A stretch of DNA of 64,000 nucleotides from Lycorma delicatula (GCF_047948215.1 NC_134458.1:137004536-137068535), one strand, 5' to 3'. Positions 24,704 through 37,620 are shown, counted from the first letter of the stretch. Notes: generated from the letters alone by a model not told the origin. Numbers and translations are program-made.

Positions 24704-25007
24704 TTATAACCCAAGTGGCATTTGACGACTCCCAAGCGATCCATTTGACCAACGCTAATGATAAGTATCCTACCGACCAATTCATATCCCGTTGTAAATA
24801 AAATGTAATGCTCATCTAAAAATATCTCTTGTATCAATATTAAAAAAATAATAATAACTTATTAACAATAAAATACGTATATCTATAAACTTGTATATTT
24901 ATGCATGCAAGGGTATAGATTTGGGAAAATATTTATCGGCGAAATATATTTTAGATAGTGTCGGGGATAAAAATTAGAGGATAACGATGAATGTTTTCTC
25001 TCATACC

Positions 25008-25035
25008 ATTATGCTACGCCATATTATGCTACGCC
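25008..25035. repeat. Short tandem direct repeat
   Basis: ATTATGCTACGCC occurs at 25008-25020 and again at 25023-25035. Confidence 0.85.
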
Positions 25036-28000
25036 TCACCAAAGGGTGTTATATGTGCGTAATAATAATGATCTGATCTGGTGATATTTAGTGTCGATTT
25101 ATGGATCGTTAATTGTAAGTGAGATATTGACACATTAATGACTACTGTGTGTTAGGTCCAGTGATGGCTGTTGTTTTCGGTTGTTATATTATTATTAGTT
25201 TTCATGTGTTGTTATATTTACGCATAATTTATGCCCCTATTCGTATATATGCAGTCATTTCTCTTTTCTACCCCGCTTCACCTACCTTGTTCCTCATCGT
25301 ACCTCCTTTCCTTTCTACCATGTATGCAATATATATATATATATGTTCTGCTTCATACTCTCCTCTTGTCAGTACGAACATAACCCGACGGCTGTTATTA
25401 TTACTGTCCATATTCATTCATTTATTGGCAAGTTTGTTATACGAGCGTTGTACATTGTCCATCTATATTACACTGATTTTATGCTACTTATTAAACTTCT
25501 CCCGCTACTGTTTTCAATAGCTACTTTTCTGCATATCTCCTACTCTATTTTTAACCTTTATTACTATTATACAAACATATACATCCATAAAAACTCACAA
25601 ACACAAAAATATACTTATTTTAGAGGTGTTATGATTTAAATGATATCCGAATATACATCGATTTTGTTTTGTTGGATATATGAACGCGATGGTACATTTA
25701 AACTCTCAACATAACCCTCTCTATCTCTGGTACATACATATTACTGCATTTGATATCTTCCTCTATAATTTTTTTTTAAACTAATTTACATCTTTCATGT
25801 TCCAAATATATAAAACGGTACTGCAAAACCGATTAATGTATTTATCAATTTTCATATTGACGATTTGATTACCGGCAAAATATCACGCTACTTTTATCAC
25901 ATATACACACACGCGTAAATAAATACAGATAGGTTAATACGTTTGTAACACATTCTTTTTCTTTCTCTAAATTATATCGTTCTATCTCTCTTTTATTTTA
26001 ACATAAATATATCTACATATATATGAACATAAAATGCATTATTTATTTGTTGTATGTACGCACAAATATTCGTAGTTTATAATTTTAAAGGTATGTCTAA
26101 ATTTATACAGAGATGCAAATGGAAATGTAACATTAAAATAGGTGGCATTCATTACGCTATAGGCACAACGTTTCTGTACGTTAACACATTAATACATACA
26201 TACACACACACATTATATAACACATACATATATTCACATATATAATATGTTTTATTTACGTATATATGCATGAATAAATACAGGTAAAACTGAAGTAGCA
26301 TTACTGTTATTAAATTTCGATTTGCTAAAGGCAAATTTGATTGTTTTAACCGCGTTTATGTTTACTAATATGTTTGTATAACGTATTCTCTACACCCTAT
26401 CCACAACGTCATTCGTCCACTATTTTTGCTCATCATACTCTTCTGCACGTAAACATATATATTTATTACAGTTATTGAAATCTATTTATTTATTTTAATT
26501 TTATTAAACATTTTCCCTTGTAATTAAATTTTATTGTTTTATTTAAATAAAAACCGTTCGTTAACGGTCTTTGTGTTTAATTTACTTTGTCGTTATTTGT
26601 TTTGGTTTTACAGCAAAAAATATGCCGTAAATGATTCATATTACATTATTACAACAAATAATTATTAATTTTTTTTATTGTTTTCAACCCTAGAGTTTTA
26701 CTATTTTTTATAAATAAAATTAGGTCAGAATTTAATTTATCCCTACCCCCAAGAAATTAGGATTTATAACTTTAATAGTGAATATTTTATTAGAATAAAA
26801 TAAATCTATATTTTGGGGTAGTTTCCATTCAGAGCTCTTTTATGAAATCTGATTTTATTTCAAACATTTAATTAATTATTACGATTAATAATTCACACGA
26901 CATTAATTTTACGCATCCGATTTTCTGTCATGTAGTTTAAAATAGATTAAAAATGTTTCCAATCTCTGAAATATTGTTAGGTTTTATATATGGTAAAAGT
27001 TAACATTTAATTTTTTAAATTAATTTTAAAAAAAGGGATAAAGCCGACCGCCCTATTAACAGTGCATCATACCTAGGCAGTGTATTTAGCAACCTCTATA
27101 GGAAATTAAGACAGAAATGGATGACAGTAATGAGTTTTTAAAATATTCTATAATTCTTGTTCATTTATGAATCAATAGTAAAATTTCAAGGAACTATTTT
27201 GATAAGACAAAATTTAGTTAAAGTTTATCACTTCTCCTCCAAAATAATAGCAATCATCCTCAGGTAAGGAAAAGAATAAGTAAATTATTTAAAGCTGGAG
27301 TTTACTGACAAAAATTCCGTATGCCCTTTTACTCTATCAATAAATGTTTCAGCGTTATATTGATCCGTAGTAATGTGAAAAAAATTTCCTTTTAATATAA
27401 ACAGGATCCGTAGAAGATATAAATTGTGAAACAAACCGAAATCCTTAAAAAAACACTGAATTGAATGTGAAGAGGCAGTATTAGATGATTGGCAGAACTT
27501 ATATGTAGACACTGAAATGTCCAGAACTCATTTTATTTCATAAAAAGAATTAAACTCAGTATACTTAGATAAATCGTCCAGCCTCTTGAGAACTGCAATT
27601 TCTAAAACACTACCATAGTTTTATAAAAAGGAGTGGCATCTTACTCGTACAACAGTGTATATAAAAGGATTCAAATTTCGTTGTAGAATAATAAAACAAA
27701 CAAAATTTTGACGTCCATTATGTTGTACATGTTGGTTTTTAGTACCAACAAAAATCGCATACGTAAAAAAGCACTCGCCTAAACTATTGTTCCATCCTTC
27801 TCCCCCATGAATTCCTGAATATTGTTAGCTGTAAATTGTGCCGTGGTCTTATATTTTTACCTGCAGCTGACAACGAAAGTTCCTACTTCCATTTTTCATT
27901 TATATGAAGCGTGCAAAGCAAATCAAATTATTTTCGTTGCTTTTTGAAAGGGCTAATATTGAATAAAAAAGCAATGTGCTGGTGGTCATTGTGCACTATG

Positions 28001-28768
28001 TAAATCAGATTTCCTATAGAGTGTAATTATAATGTGTACAACCGAGTATAGTATACAACTGTATAGCTGTATACCGTATCTGATTAGACTATAAAAAGCT
28101 TTACTTCTCTTATATTTCTATTGTTTTGGACTGCGCCATTTAAATTACGTGAAACGAACTGAGAATTAACCGTAATTGAACTGACTGGAATAATTATTTA
28201 TGTGAAGTGTATGCCATAAAATTATTAGCTTTGCCAAAAGTTAACTGTGGGCCTGGCCTGACTGCTTAAGATAGTCAAGTGGGTGTTTAAAAACAAAAGT
28301 AGTTCGGCTTCCAAAACTGTAATAGTTGGGAGAAGACAGGTCAACGACCTATTTATTAAACATACTGTATCTTTAAAACTCATTATCTTTGATCTGTGGG
28401 CTTCATACAGCGGATTAGAAATACAAAAAGAAATTTAAATTCTTAGTTCTAATGTTAATCGTAGTCAAAACTTCACTAATCACTTGACGGGTGCTTACAC
28501 CATTACGAAATAAAGAATTCGAGAAGTCACAAAACCAACACCCAGAAGCTGTTTCTGTACTCAATTTAAATTATTGGATAGCTACCTCTATGAATTTTTA
28601 TGGTGAAAAGACCTTGAAGAAGGCTGAAATCCTTTTCAACGAATCTTTCAAAGATATTTAGTTACTGCCCTCCATAGTAATGTAAGTTATATTAAGATTA
28701 GATTAACGTAAACTAATTTTACTCCGTTTATAACTTACCGTTAAATTTATAATAATCAGAAATATATT

Positions 28769-29440
28769 GTCGCGTGTTCCACGGCTCGATCAGGATATTG
28801 AGAGGTTGTTGATAATTTAGAATGTTTATATAATTACAGATTATTTGTTTAAAATCTTGAAAATTACAAACAGATAAATCAATATTAATAATAGAGGTGA
28901 TAAATATAATAATAATAATAATAAGTGACAATAATAAAACAATTAATAAACACAAATATTAATATAGTAATTACAACCTCAATAATAATCAGGATAATAG
29001 TACTAATAATAGTAGTGAACGATAATAATATTACATGTCAATAACAACAAATCAAACAAAAAGGTACATGACATAATACATAATCAAAACAGTAAGAACG
29101 ACATAAAAACAGAGCATAATCAACAAAGAATAACAATCAAGATATTACACATCCACTAGTGATAAATTTCATTAGAAAATAATAAATGCAGATTACACAC
29201 AAGATAGATTTCAAAATAAATAATATTCCGAATTTATTGCAGGTAGAAAGCTAGACCCTTTAACAAAAGAAACCTCTAGTCTTAACCCTTTTTAAGCAGT
29301 AGTCTTATTTAACAATCATCTTATTATGTTCACTTACAAATACTTTTACTATCTACCCTAACAGTTAATGAATAAAGTTTATTGCATTATTTCTTTTTCT
29401 TAAACACTTATAGTTTTATTCTAACTCACCGAGAGTATCT
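28769..29440. repeat. Dispersed repeat, copy 2
   Basis: Starts 'GTCGCGTGTTCCACGGCTCG', then 'ATCAGGATATTGAGAG', an AAT-rich centre, 'CTCTAGTCTTAACCC' and 'TAGTCTTATTTAACAA', parallel to 18930-19540. It is AT-richer and lacks the GC-rich segment that follows copy 1. Confidence 0.7.
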
Positions 29441-31179
29441 CTTGTATACTGGTTCGTTAATTTCAGTATCCGTCCCAAATGCTTTAAACCTAAAAACATT
29501 GGAATTCGGCTCAAATTATTTAAAAATATCAAGCATTTACTTCTCCGGATGGTTCACCACATGTGCAAAGAATTACAGCTTCCTCTTAACAGTATTAACT
29601 ACCCTTGTCCTAGAAATCACCTTCGAAATTTTTATTCGATCGTCGACAGATCCACATCTCAAATATGCCTTGTTGCACATTAAAATATATAAATATGTTC
29701 AAACTGGGTAATGATCTTTTGATGAAATCCGATATTGAATGATAGAGAATATTAAAAGGCATTAAATCATTACCTGAAGCCTAACTCAATATGAAAATAG
29801 ATAGAAAAAATTCTTTATGTTACAAGACGTAAAGGATGACAACGATGAATTAAATATTAGGTAATATAACTAAGTGTTGTAGGATTTGTTTAGTTTTGCA
29901 TTAAAATAGATTAACGATTTATAGTTTAAGAATATCAACAAAAAAAAATAGACTGAGATAAATCAATGACACTGATCAACGAATAAAAAATTCTTAAGAT
30001 ATATAAGAATACATAAAGATATATATATATATATTCGAGGCGTATTAGGAAAGTAAATACAGTGTTATTAAAAAATACGTATACATTCAATAGAATAGTT
30101 TTATTATCACTTGGAAGAGCATACTTGAAGAGTAAAGTACTTTTCTGCATAATTTTCGCCATTATTTTCATACTTTGTATTAATTATTTTATTCCTCCCT
30201 CAAAGAACGTCACCGCCAGTAAAGATAACCCCTCTTCTAGAGAATTTTTCTAATCGCCATCGTCGAAATAGCGCTGACCTGCGTGGGATTGCTTGAGATA
30301 AAGAAAAACCTGGTAGGTAATCATTCGACCAGGAAAGACGGATTGCAACATTTTTTGAAATTATATATATATATATATATATAAGAATGATGAATTATGT
30401 ATTGCAACATCCAAAATTATTTAATTTTGTAATTGAAAGTATTCTACGAAGAAAAAAACAGATATGGAAAGACAAATATTTGAATAAAAATCAGGTAATT
30501 CAATATTAATATGTAAATTTAATAATAAAACTTAAAATTAATATAGAACATAGACTTGTATTAAAAATAAAATATTTTCGAAAGTTTGAAAATTGATAAA
30601 GGTAAGGTTACTTTGGTTTTGTGAAAGGGACGTGTACAACGAATTAATAATAATAAACAATTTTTATTCGGTTAATAATATTCAAACAGTTTGTAGAAAA
30701 AAGGATAATAAAAACAAAGATTTAAAAAATACCCTTCTTTAAATAAAAAAATAAAAAATTAAAAACAAATGTAACTGGAATATACTTTTCTTATTCCTGT
30801 AATCAAATCATTACAGATTCCTTGAATATTCTACATCTAAATTATCTTTTCCTGTCCTTGACCAAACACGTCTGTATACCTTAAATTAGCAAATATAATT
30901 TTTTGTTAATCAATATTTTTAAAAAACATTAAGATTATTTTTCTTTACTATTCATCTGATTTTTATCATTTTGTATTCTGCTACTAAATTTATAAAAACA
31001 AAACGCAGAGAATAAAAAATAGCTGAGGAATGTTTTGGTAAATTAAGTGCACCGGTCAAAGATAGAAAATAGGAATAAATAGCGTACCAAAAGTAGAATC
31101 GAAAACAGACGCAGTAACTAAGAAAGGAAAAATAAGAGGAAAGGTAGCAGGGGAAAACCAATAGTGTTGTTTATTTTAG
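29441..31179. other. AT-rich, no gene seen
   Basis: An open frame of 109 codons (29382-29711) begins inside dispersed repeat copy 2 and lacks domains. TA tracts at 30018-30034 and 30361-30383. Confidence 0.55.
30361..30383. repeat. (TA)n microsatellite
   Basis: Eleven TA units; a shorter TA tract lies at 30018-30034. Confidence 0.95.
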
Positions 31180-31576
31180 AAAATGAGAAATATGCGCTGA
31201 TCAGTGCAATTGATGAAGGGGACGCCCTCTGGGGCCGAACTGTAAAAAGAAATAGAAAGAATGTAAAAAAGAGAAGGTAACGGTGGATGAATGTTTAGTT
31301 CATCCCACCGTACCCTCTGTCCTTCTCTCTAAAGAGGGATGTTAGGGGTGACCACCCTCTCACCCTTACCAGCGAGCCAACCCTCCTTATTCTTGATGAC
31401 ACTATTGCTTCCTTATCTCTCTTTAATGATTTGTTGTAAATCTGTCAGTTTTCCCTTCGTAAAACCGCTCATTTTATTTCTATTTCTCTCGCTCACACGT
31501 CTTTTCTCGCACAAACTTTCAACCTCTCTATACTACGACTGACTTTCCTGGCCTTTTGCCACGTAATGCCCGCATT
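31180..31576. other. GC-richer block with hairpin
   Basis: Contains 'GACGCCCTCTGGGGCCGAAC', the hairpin at 31271-31327, and a CT-rich stretch ('TTTCTCTCGCTCACACG'), leading into a CA microsatellite. No protein motif is seen. It may be a repeat relic or a regulatory island. Confidence 0.35.
31271..31327. repeat. Imperfect 23-bp hairpin
   Basis: GAGAAGGTAACGGTGGATGA (from 31271) pairs with 31299-31327 ('TTCATCCCACCGTACC' and 'CCTTCTC') around a 7-nt loop, with a bulge of about six bases. GC-rich compared with the other hairpins here. Confidence 0.75.
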
Positions 31577-31577
31577 C

Positions 31578-31598
31578 ACGCGCGCGCACACACACACA

Positions 31599-31637
<39 letters not shown>
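31578..31637. repeat. (CA)n/(CG)n compound microsatellite
   Basis: Two short CG interruptions (CGCGCG and CGCG) followed by a long perfect CA tract. Confidence 0.96.
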
Positions 31638-31642
<5 letters not shown>

Positions 31643-33700
31643 CACAAAAAATATAGATGCATGTATGGAAACAAAGTAATTTAATAATAATGGAGTATTA
31701 GTTTTCCTTTAAAAGTATAAATTGTATCAGACTTCAATGTTCCAGTTCTAAAAAAAAAATTATTACGCTTTCTCTACGTGTATTTGTAAAATAAATATTA
31801 TATACATAATATAGCTTTGTTCTGTTATGAACTCCGTTGACTGACGATTGTTAAGAAATCGGTGGAAGTAAACAGGGAAGTTAAATGTAAGAGATATGGA
31901 ATCCGATGTTTCAGTACGTTCCCTTATTTCGACATAAGAGTAAATTCTCATAAAAACATGTGTCTGTTATAGTCTCCTTTTGTTAGTTAACCTCTGTTTT
32001 TTTCTTTACACGTATTCCTATTTCAAAAAATGAAATGAGTTTTTAATGTAATTTTTAAGAAAACTTTGCACTTAAATTCTACTACATCTTATTAGTGCAG
32101 AACTGTATTGACGACCAAATTACTACACAAATTTACATAAACTTACCTAAATGAAATTATTTCACTGAGTAAACGCGAAAAATAATTTAGCCTGAAATAA
32201 TATGTTTTGTTTACTTTTTCTGCTCACAAAAAATTATTAAACAACTGATTGAAATACAGATGATTACAATTTCGCTTGTTATTGTAATAGCATTTAAAGT
32301 AGTTATTTATTAATAATAATTAAATTTTATTAAAATTTTTCTTATTTAGTTACTAAAGTTTGAATAAAAATTTATTTATTTTTTTACTTCAATACAATAA
32401 AAAAAATAAATAAATAAAATTCACAGTAAATTAATTATTAATTTATTTAACTGGAGGTTTAATTAATAATATAACCTTAGAACTGGCTATCGGAAATCTG
32501 GACAATAAGTATGCTATCTTCTTCATAACTGGATTTAACTACCAGCCATGAAGAAGGAAATAAACTGACTTCCAAACGATAAACGTTTCTAACTTATCTA
32601 CAAGTCCTTGATATTTAAACTGTACCCAAATACAATATTTTTCCATAATACGAGATGAGAAAAAATGTTTATAAGTAATATCATGATACAGAAAAACAAT
32701 TTACTTAAACCATGTACTGAATAAATTCTTTAACATGTGAACTTATGACACATAAAGACTGAGCTATAAATAAAATTGCCTAAATTTTATACAACGCAAA
32801 ACTATCTAAGCGCAAGGTAGGAAGTCGTATAATTTCAATTAGGTAGAATAACGTGAGCATATTAAGTATATGTATATACTTCAAATATAAGAATAACAAG
32901 TAGGCAGAATAAACTTCAAAATCGACTAAATCCCTAGAAAAATACTAGCACAGTGGCCAAAAGAAAACTGTGAAATAAAAATAAAGCTTTCATAAAGAAA
33001 ATATATCTGCTAGTGTTTATTATGAATATAAGAATTAATCTTATATTCTTAAAAGTATTTGTGTATGTGCAGGAAAAGCAAAAAGAAAAAGAATTTCAAA
33101 AGTGTAACATTTGTGAAATGTGGAGTTACAACAGCATGTTGTAAGTTAAATGAATTGGTACGATGTGAAATGAAGAGTTCTTAAACCGAATCAAGACAAA
33201 ATTAATTTGTAATTGAATCTTGTAAATAAATGAACAATGTTTTAGTCAATTTTATATTAGAGGAATATGTTAAGGGTAAAAATTGCACAGGACAACAAAA
33301 ATAAACAGATTAATAACTGAAGATTTAGGATGTTGTAATCATGTTAAGTTTAAAAAAGATTAGCATAGAATAGAAAGGGATGGAGAAGCGCCTGAAGACA
33401 GTTAAATGACAGATGATAAAAAGATGAAAATAAAACTTCGATGTGTGTGTATTTGTGCATAAGTGTGTACATAATAAACATGAATAAAAAATAATGTAAT
33501 CTAACAAAAATTTACCGTTAAAACTGAAAACTATGCAACTTATTTTTTCATCCAAATTATAAACGTTCTTTTCAAATTATAATAAATAGACGCTTAAGTA
33601 AATCAGTCGCTTAGTAGTAGTATTTAATTTAGATCCAGGTAATCCCTAATAAATTGGATTTGCTGGAAGCTAGAATCTTATGTTTTAAAGAAATTGGACT
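31638..33700. other. AT-rich, no gene seen
   Basis: No coding signal. A small perfect palindrome AAGTATATGTATATACTT lies near 32864, and GAATATAAG pairs with CTTATATTC near 33023-33049. Confidence 0.6.
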
Positions 33701-34020
33701 GAAAACTTATTTCCAGTCCGTGTGGGTGTTCTAATAGACGGATTGGGCTGATTTTTTTATTCTGTTCGGAATGACCCCAGATATGTAGCCAAGCGTCATC
33801 GGACCATAAACTTGAGTTTGCTCTGAGAGTTTCTCAAAAAATCATTCATTGCTTAATTGAGAAATTTTCCGAGTTATTTTCCTCACAGGGAAATCAATTT
33901 CAAGGTCTATCTATGCTTGATGACGTATCTGTGGACACATTGATGACCGTTCAGAACAGAATAAAAGAAGAATTAGCCCGATCCGTCCCGTAGAATGTCC
34001 TGACTGGAAATAGGTTTTAA
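33701..34020. mobile_element. Foldback MITE-like element
   Basis: The left arm (33701-33790) and the reverse complement of the right arm (34020-33930) share, in order, 'TATTTCCAGTC', 'GACGGAT-GGGCT-ATT', 'TTATTCTGTTC-GAA' and 'GACC'. Complementarity weakens but continues inward (CAGATA..GTCATC), so most of the ~320 bp folds into one imperfect stem. There is no coding sequence. Such foldback elements are moved by transposases supplied elsewhere; the family was not identified and target duplication could not be confirmed. Confidence 0.75.
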
Positions 34021-34169
34021 GCAAGCATTTATATGTATGCAAGCATTTTTTTGAATTAGTATTATATTTAGTATAACCGATGTAATAATAAAACATTCGA
34101 AGGATTTTTTTTTTTGCAATTAAATACGTAAAATCTGTTCTCTCAAAACAATGAATATATGAAGTGAAA

Positions 34170-34385
34170 ACAAGGAATATAACTGACTTGAAGAAAAAGC
34201 CCGACAGCGATTAACTCCTTTATATACCGTTTTATCGTAGTTAGCACCCTCTAACAGCCGCAGATGAATGGTAATGAAATGGTTTTTTTGTAGCGAGTAA
34301 AAAAAGACATTCATCAGAGGGACTTGAACCAAGTACTTCCGGATGAATGGCTGAGACGCTACCGTTCCGCCACAGAGGTCTGCTG
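34170..34385 (-). mobile_element. tRNA-like SINE of a second type
   Basis: On the minus strand 'GTGGCGGAACGGTAGCGTC' (A box) is followed about 30 bases later by 'TTGGTTCAAGTCCCTC' (B box, near 34334-34319). The acceptor and T stems do not close into a cloverleaf and no plausible anticodon loop exists, so it is not a working tRNA. The downstream body to about 34170 shares nothing visible with SINE copies A-D. Confidence 0.55.
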
Positions 34386-34714
34386 GATAATATCAATAAA
34401 TAAAATATTATATTTACTACATTAATTAAAAGGATTATTAATCGACAAACTGAAATTTACACCTCGATTAAATCAACAAATATTTATAATCGTACCAGTA
34501 AAATTGTAAACCCTACAACACTAATTGTTATGTAACTCATATATTAGTTACTCCAGATATTAGTTAGCCCAACAGCTTAATATTTTTAGTCTAATGATAA
34601 CATACCTGAAAAGACATCGAAAACTTTTTTAATATAATATTAAAAAAGTATTATTTAATTTGAAATATAAATTTCGGATATACGAGTGTATGTCGGATAT
34701 ACCTGTATTTTTGA

Positions 34715-35110
34715 CTGGGTCAAATCGTTAAAGTGATTTATCTCCCTTATAAAAGAGCGGTATTAGGCTGATAGTTCAAACCCTGGCCGAACCAGTTATA
34801 TTTTAATGCTAACGGCTATTCAATACTCCCACCCAAAATTATTTTGGTGGATTTTAATTAACACATTCTGTCATGGTGGTAGAGAGATGTACTATGCAAC
34901 ATGCAATTTTAAAAAATGACGCAATTCTCTGTTATGAATGCGTGTGTATTGGCATGTAATCTGTTAAATATTTCTGGAACGGATTAACGTACAATTTCAA
35001 AATTTGGTAGTCACCACACCCAATTTTACCCATATATATGGTTCACCTTTTTGCAATTAAAATCATGAAAATCGGGTAAGGAATTACAATAGTGTCTGTT
35101 TTATAATTTA
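34715..35110 (+). repeat. Possible SINE-like repeat with B-box
   Basis: 'ATAGTTCAAACCCTGGCC' (34771-34788) fits a pol III B box and a weak A-box-like 'GGGTCAAATCGTTAAAG' lies about 50 bases upstream. The following body contains 'TGGAACGGATTAACGTAC', reminiscent of insect repeat tails. Evidence is thin. Confidence 0.3.
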
Positions 35111-35499
35111 TAGGATTAAATTCTGTCCAAAAAGTTCCATAACCTCGTTGCCAGTTTTTTTATTATAAAAGAAATCAGTAATACAATTTAAACGAAGATA
35201 TAAAAATTACATCAAAGATATTTAAGGATAAAAATGTATAAACGTCAATAAATATTTTGAAAGTAAAGTAATCTGTGAGTAGAAAACGTTAATTTTCTAC
35301 ACCCGTTTAAAAAACTGATTCCAAAAAGTTGACAAATAACTTTTCTATTGAAAATATATCTCAAGTCCCTTTAACAACTTAAAAGTTTATTAAAAGCTTC
35401 TATTTTAATAGTTTACTACGACGTTTATACGCTATATATATAGCAACAATGGAGGATAGCCTTGTGTGACAGTCGTTATAACAGTAGGTTACAGGGGGT

Positions 35500-36180
35500 C
35501 GGTTCTAGATCTTCTAACGTTAACTATAAAATGTGCTACCAATAATTCTCATCCACGGGAGTATTGTTGTTTAATGATGGGCGATAGCGGGTGACCATAT
35601 TGTAAGGGATGTCGCCATCCTACAGGGAATTCCTCCCAGGGACTCCTTCCTCCATGGGAAATAATAGCGGTCATAGCTTAGAGTCTGTGTCCAGCAGGAA
35701 CCGTGATCTAAACATCCCGTGGGAAGCAATAAGCCTTCTCTCCGACCCCTCTTCCTCATCTCATCTATACCATATATATATAAGCACACATACACACACG
35801 TATACACCGACACGCCGTACCTCTTCTCTCTCTTTGTCATAAGACTACTGATATTGTACTCAGTTCAGTCTCCTCGCTTACTCACAGATCTCGCTTTCTC
35901 TCCCGGTCGAACTATACCTTCTCCTTCTCCTACATCTTCTTATTCTCTACTGTAACCGTTGTTACACGTTTGAATTATTGTTCAGGTGTGTTCTAACCGA
36001 CTACTCTCTTCCTCTTCTTCGTCTAACCCCTCCGCTTCTAAAAACAGCGTAGAGGTACACGACGGCCTCTCAACTCCCATCTTACATCCACTCAGCTACA
36101 TCTACCATTATTACTGTTTACTACTTAGCTAGCCGGTGCTAATTACTTCTTTGTCCCACTGGACACCTCGGACATTTCAA
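35500..36180. promoter_or_regulatory. GC-rich then CT-rich island
   Basis: 35560-35740 is balanced, GC-rich sequence ('GGGATGTCGCCATCC', 'GGGAATTCCTCCCAGGGAC'), then CT-rich tracts ('CTCTTCTCTCTCTTTGTC', 'CTCTCTTCCTCTTCTTC') to about 36010 and 'TACATCCACTCAGC' beyond. Overlapping open frames of 77-89 codons on both strands lack codon periodicity or domains. It could be a regulatory island or an old retroelement leader. Confidence 0.35.
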
Positions 36181-37290
36181 ACATCTGAACAACAGAATTT
36201 ATTATTATAGTTAATAATATACGTATAACACATGTATTTTTTTTTTTTTATTTAAAAAAATCGTTCGCATATATTTTATAAAATTTTGTTAATCTATGTA
36301 TGAATAAAATTTACTTTTTACATACTGAATTTTCCAACTGTTTAAATATTTTGAGTATTTAGAAAATTTTATAAATATTCTTCGATGATTCTTTTATTGA
36401 AATAAGTAGATGACAACTAAATTAAAAAAAAAAAAAATTGTTTCGTTCAAGACATGAGATTAATACATAGTTAATATAAATCTGTTTTACTGATTAAATT
36501 TTAAAAAAGTCTCTTGAAGCAAAAACGCTTTATTTTTCCAGTTAAGAATTATCGAAAGCAGTAGCTGAAATTTTATCAAAAATGCGCAAAACGATTTAAA
36601 TTTTTCAAAGATTTACTGATTTCATGAAAGATAAGATGATTCCAGCTACAAAATCAACTCTTCTGATACAAACTTGTGTAAAATTCATGAAAAAATATAA
36701 TTTAATATTATTTCTTTACGTGTTTTTTATATTAATATTACGCATCACGTAAAATAACTTCCGTTAAAGATAACTTTCAACGGATCCAAAAAGGAATAAG
36801 ATAAAAGTTTACCAAATAACGAAATTATTAATTTTGCTCATCATTTGAGTTAAATATTCGTCGGAAAAAATTTAAATTTATATTTTGAATATTGAATATA
36901 GAATTTTTTTTCAGTAAAATAGAAAATATATTGTTTGCATTTAAAAACAAGCGACAAACATATTTGAAAAATAAAAATCGCCGAGTATTTCATTTCAGAT
37001 CAGTCGATTTTATAAAAATAAATAATTATAATAAATCTAATAAAAGTCTTCTGAATTAATTCTTCAAAAAAATAATTTTTTCAATTAAATTCATTAAATT
37101 TCTTTTTAATCTATAGGGATATTTCAAAGAGTTCTCTGTTATTTTTTTAGATAAATTTTTATATTATCAAATTTTATGTAAGTGAAATCAAAAAGAAGTG
37201 GTAACCGATCCACAGGTATAGGTATTCAAAAAAGTGACAACCTCATGGAAGAATATTTCCTTCATTTGTTGGAAGTTTAATTGAGAAAAA
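36181..37290. other. AT-rich, no gene seen
   Basis: Poly-T and poly-A runs only. The missing 5' part of the 37.3-kb transposase may have lain here but nothing can be read. Confidence 0.55.
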
Positions 37291-37620
37291 ATGGGCTACA
37301 CAATGCAGCAGACAATATTCATTGCCTCGCAATATATTAGATGTGCCAGTTATCCCCAGATTCCTGATTTACCCCCTCCTGACTTTTTCTTGTGGGGATA
37401 CCTTAAGGATGCTGCTCACAAAACTCATCCTCACACCATTCCCGAATTGCAGAGCGAAACTAAACGATGTGTCGCTGCAATTTCTTAATTACAACATGTG
37501 TTTAAGAGCATGCAACGTCGTATTCAGTTACCTGAATCGCATAATGGAGGCCACTTACAACAACTATTGATACTTACTCATTTTTCCATAAGATTGTGTC
37601 ATCTTTTGAACACTCTGTAT
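37291..37620 (+). pseudogene. C-terminal fragment of a mariner-superfamily transposase
   Basis: Contains 'IPDLPPPDFFLWGYLKDAA' (37359-37415), the family's third catalytic segment (SPDLxPxDFFLWG), followed by 'HTIPELQSETKRCVAAIS', a stop (37486-37488) and, in a second frame, 'FKSMQRRIQLPESHNGGHL'-like sequence (37500-37560), the usual C-terminus. About 40 bp downstream 'TTTTGAACACTCTGTAT' (37604-37620) resembles the terminal inverted repeat end (GGACACCCTGTAT type) of such elements. It differs in sequence from the 22.5-23.5 kb transposase, so it is a separate family. The first two thirds of the gene are missing or unrecognisable; no left terminal repeat was found. Confidence 0.8.

Larger units (their letters stand above)
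23771..28768. other. AT-rich, no gene recognised
   Basis: Contains a long TA tract, CA-rich patches (23973-23992, 25903-25914, 26195-26230) and an open frame of 123 codons (25149-25520) of hydrophobic, low-complexity composition that I do not accept as a gene. The stretch 27200-28690 is of higher complexity and may hold an eroded coding relic, but no family motif could be read. Confidence 0.5.

Noticed and set aside
25149..25639. Overlapping plus-strand open frames of 123 and 98 codons
   Set aside because: Hydrophobic, Tyr/Ile-rich translations of AT- and CT-rich DNA, crossing a TA tract, with no domain or start context. Not supported as genes.
29382..29711. 109-codon open frame
   Set aside because: Starts in a dispersed repeat, no domain or homologous pattern in the other copy.
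34315..34385. tRNA-like sequence on the minus strand
   Set aside because: A and B boxes are present but the stems do not close into a cloverleaf; treated as a SINE head.
35571..35955. Open frames on both strands in the GC-rich island
   Set aside because: Open on both strands because of composition; no recognisable motif or consistent codon use.
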